From assembly GCA_013697365.1 (NCBI GenBank), contig JACCXA010000192.1, positions 1 to 8,354 of the forward strand: DNA of 8,354 bases, given 5' to 3'. The notes beneath the pieces are model-generated. The model saw only the letters and a program-made list of their open reading frames with translations, was not told the DNA's origin and did not search any database. Below are positions 6,672 through 8,354 of this stretch, piece after piece. The position numbers were made by a program, and so were the translations under genes. The stretch is from Chthoniobacterales bacterium. Its GTDB lineage: Bacteria; Verrucomicrobiota; Verrucomicrobiia; Chthoniobacterales; UBA10450. Each line of letters begins with the position of its first letter. Position 1 is the stretch's first letter.

Positions 6672-6725
6672 TGAATTGTGAACGGTGGGGCTTTTCCGGT
6701 TCACTAGTCACCGATCACCATTCAC
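6657..6725. repeat. Heptad-phased inverted repeat in convergent gap, possible bidirectional terminator
   Basis: Four consecutive 7-nt units beginning GTGA start at 6657, 6664, 6671 and 6678, followed by a degenerate GTGGGGC at 6685. Four TCAC words at 6701, 6708, 6715 and 6722 mirror them in the same 7-nt phase. Each GTGA is exactly opposite a TCAC around an axis at 6691. Across this axis 6657-6662 pairs with 6720-6725, 6664-6667 with 6715-6718, 6671-6674 with 6708-6711, and 6678-6683 with 6699-6704. A second register, shifted by one heptad, gives a perfect 12-bp inverted repeat: GTGACTAGTGAA (6664-6675) against TTCACTAGTCAC (6700-6711). It fills the gap between convergent genes, so transcription termination for both is plausible. 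No U-tract follows on the plus strand; on the minus strand only TTTT (6655-6652) follows. It could equally be a REP-like intergenic repeat. Confidence 0.8.
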
Positions 6726-6731
6726 ATTCCC

Positions 6732-8126
6732 TCAGTCCTCCGCGCGCTCCCCGCTTGGGCACATCTTCACCAGCTTCGGATCGAAGCGGCCGAGCACATC
6801 CACCAGATCGGTTTGCGCGGCCATGACCGTTTCGATGTCTTTGTAAACGCCCGGCACTTCATCAAGTCCCGCGCTGAGCAGGGTCACGTCGCGCTCGGCC
6901 AGAAGTTTTTTCACCGCGCTCCAGGTGAATGACTGCAACGCTTTCGTCCGGCTCATGACACGCCCCGCGCCATGCGACGCGCTCGCGAGCAACTCCGTCT
7001 GACCTTTGCCGCGCACCACGAATCCCGGCGAGGCCATCGAACCGGGAATGACTCCGAGCACGCCCATACCAGCTGGCGTGGCGCCCTTGCGATGAACGAT
7101 CACTTCGCGCTCCGCGCCGTCGATCATGTGACGCTCCCTCCACGCAAAGTTGTGGTGGTTCTCGATGTCGAGAACGATCTCCGCGCCCAGTGAGCGTGCG
7201 ATGTATTTGTGAATCAGGGCGTGGTTCGCTGCCGCGTAGTGGCCCATAAGGTTCATCGCCGCCCAGTATTCCTGGCCGGCGGTCTCATCGAGCGAAAGCC
7301 AGGCGAGATGCTTTAATTCTTTTGGCAGCTCCCTGTGACGATCCATCGCGATCCGGCTGTAATGCTGGCAAACCTGTGCGCCCGTTCCGCGCGAACCGCT
7401 GTGCGTTAGCAGCGAAAGATATTCGCCGTCTGGCACGCCTAACGAACCGTCCGTAATCGTAAACGCGCCGAACTCGACGAAGTGATTGCCACTGCCGCTC
7501 GTGCCGAGCTGCGTCCACGCTTTGTCGCGCATCCGCTGCGTCACGGGCGAAACAGCCCAATCTTCATCCATCACTTCGTGGTCGCGACGTGGTTTGAACG
7601 AGCAACCAATGCCGAAGCGCGTCTCGCGCTCGATAATGTTCGCGACCCGGTCCTTCTGTCCCGCGATCGTGTTTGGTTTGCGATCGAAAACGGTCAGCTT
7701 CATGCGGCAGGCGATGTCAACGCCGACCGCGTAGGGGATGACTGCGTTATCGGTCGCGAGCACGCCGCCGATCGGCAGACCGTAGCCGACGTGCGTATCT
7801 GGCATCAGCGCACCCGCGACGGCGACAGGCAGCGCGCAGGCATTCGCCATTTGTTTGACCGCCTCGGGCTCGAGACCAGAACCCCACTGCGCCCAGGGCG
7901 CCAGCGTTTCACGCTGCTTGAAAGCCGGCGCGTAAAGCGAACGCGCGAAAGCTTCCCGCATCGAATCGCCGAGATACGCGCCCGGATCGCCGACGATGGC
8001 GCCAACCTCGCTTTCGAGCCGCGACATGTCGCCACCGCTCTCGCGAAATGCAACGATGAACGCATGTGCGCGCTTCATCGCCTCGCCCGGCGGCACTCCG
8101 ATGTTGCTCAGGTCTTTCGTCTTCAT
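6732..8126 (-). CDS. rtcB: RNA-splicing ligase RtcB (3'-phosphate/5'-OH RNA ligase)
   Basis: RtcB joins RNA 2',3'-cyclic-phosphate or 3'-phosphate ends to 5'-OH ends using GTP and Mn2+, through a histidine-GMP intermediate. In bacteria it serves RNA repair. The protein is 464 residues from ATG 8124-8126, within the family range. Motifs in order: PDTHVGYGLPIGG (109-121), VGVDIACRM (134-142, metal ligands D137 and C140), GTSGSGNHFVE (208-218, H215), LTHSGSRGTG (240-249, H242), ENHHNF (322-327, the fourth His ligand), HRKGATPA (345-352), IPGSMASPG (360-368) and SASHGAGR (382-389), with H385 the predicted guanylated nucleophile. All expected metal and catalytic residues are present, so it should be active. 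DIACRM differs from the commoner DIGCGM. GTG 8144 is an alternative start adding six residues. No archease, RtcA or PrfH gene lies beside it within the window. It is convergent with the M20 amidase. Confidence 0.95.
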   Translation of the reverse strand: MKTKDLSNIGVPPGEAMKRAHAFIVAFRESGGDMSRLESEVGAIVGDPGAYLGDSMREAFARSLYAPAFKQRETLAPWAQWGSGLEPEAVKQMANACALPVAVAGALMPDTHVGYGLPIGGVLATDNAVIPYAVGVDIACRMKLTVFDRKPNTIAGQKDRVANIIERETRFGIGCSFKPRRDHEVMDEDWAVSPVTQRMRDKAWTQLGTSGSGNHFVEFGAFTITDGSLGVPDGEYLSLLTHSGSRGTGAQVCQHYSRIAMDRHRELPKELKHLAWLSLDETAGQEYWAAMNLMGHYAAANHALIHKYIARSLGAEIVLDIENHHNFAWRERHMIDGAEREVIVHRKGATPAGMGVLGVIPGSMASPGFVVRGKGQTELLASASHGAGRVMSRTKALQSFTWSAVKKLLAERDVTLLSAGLDEVPGVYKDIETVMAAQTDLVDVLGRFDPKLVKMCPSGERAED

Positions 8127-8144
8127 GTTTGCTGGTCGATTCAC

Positions 8145-8354
8145 TTACATCTTAGATGTCGCAACGGCGTCGTGCTTATCCGTTCAACTACAGAAGCATT
8201 GGTCGAGGGCGGCTTCGAGGGATTCGCATGATCAACCCCCACAAAGAACGCGATACCCACTTCGCTGATAGCGAGGGGGCGCGTAGCAACAGCCAGATCA
8301 GGTGGCATGTGCTCGTGCAGCCGGCAGGCAATCCCTCGTCGTCGGTGCAACTCG
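8145..8354. other. Region upstream of rtcB with ambiguous open frames reaching the right edge
   Basis: No gene is securely identifiable in these 210 bp. On the minus strand one frame is open from the right edge to a TGA at 8140-8142. That TGA overlaps the alternative GTG start of rtcB as GTGA, the arrangement expected if an upstream gene ended there, but the visible peptide resembles nothing I know. On the plus strand ATG 8228 opens a frame to the edge (42 codons seen), with GAGGG (8216-8220) about 7 nt ahead of it. GC-rich DNA often leaves such frames open by chance. The rtcB promoter should lie here if the gene is not in an operon. A tRNA D-arm-like stretch lies on the minus strand near 8170-8195. 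Confidence 0.3.
8228..8354 (+). CDS. Possible start of a hypothetical gene, cut by right edge
   Basis: From ATG 8228 at least 42 codons are open to the window edge, beginning MINPHKERDTHFADSEG. A purine-rich GAGGG sits about 7 nt upstream, one of the better Shine-Dalgarno matches in this window, and third codon positions are mostly G or C as in the real genes. I recognise no domain. It would be divergent from rtcB. A minus-strand frame covers the same bases and is equally open, so this is a weak candidate. Confidence 0.25.
   Translation, partial: MINPHKERDTHFADSEGARSNSQIRWHVLVQPAGNPSSSVQL

Noticed and set aside
6657..6725. The heptad array as a CRISPR or transposon end
   Set aside because: The units are 7 nt with no spacers of CRISPR size, the arms are inverted, and no transposase, target-site duplication or cas gene is nearby.
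7482..8231. 249-codon plus-strand open frame opposite rtcB
   Set aside because: It is antisense to unambiguous RtcB motifs; its Arg/His/Ala-rich translation is typical of a shadow frame.

Overview
This is a GC-rich bacterial chromosomal segment holding five complete or near-complete protein genes and one gene cut by the left edge. I see no mobile element, CRISPR array, rRNA or complete tRNA. A Gram-negative, soil-type bacterium of the Verrucomicrobiota/PVC kind is my best guess. It rests on gene character (a membrane-anchored kinase-like protein with a long Ala/Pro-rich tail, a stand-alone RtcB, an HPr next to non-PTS genes) and on the near absence of Shine-Dalgarno sequences. It is inference, not an identification.

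Layout from left to right. The minus strand at 1-150 encodes the N-terminal half of an HPr phosphocarrier protein, short enough to be easily missed. Diverging from it is a two-gene plus-strand unit: an SLC13/DASS-type anion permease with two cytoplasmic RCK_C (TrkA-C) domains (304-2085) and, 15 nt downstream, an acyl-CoA-type delta-9 fatty acid desaturase starting with TTG (2101-3111). Convergent to the desaturase is a large minus-strand gene (3129-5210) for a membrane-anchored Ser/Thr kinase homologue in which almost every catalytic residue is replaced: a pseudokinase. Diverging from that is a plus-strand M20-family Zn amidase of the hydantoinase/carbamoylase type (5418-6671). Convergent to the amidase is rtcB, the RNA 3'-phosphate/5'-OH ligase (minus strand, stop at 6732). 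The last ~200 bp upstream of rtcB has several open but unconvincing frames.

The genes do not form one pathway. They are mainly housekeeping or accessory: membrane lipid unsaturation, anion transport, C-N hydrolysis of N-carbamoyl or ureido compounds, RNA repair or tRNA splicing, and signalling. The two items most worth a second look are the pseudokinase, which has lost the glycine loop, VAIK Lys, HRD Asp and DFG Asp together, and a 69-bp structure at 6657-6725 between the amidase and rtcB. The latter is four GTGA-headed heptads facing four TCAC-ended heptads in exact 7-nt phase around one axis, and it supplies the last codons and the stop of the amidase gene. I do not see a coherent undescribed multi-gene system in this window.
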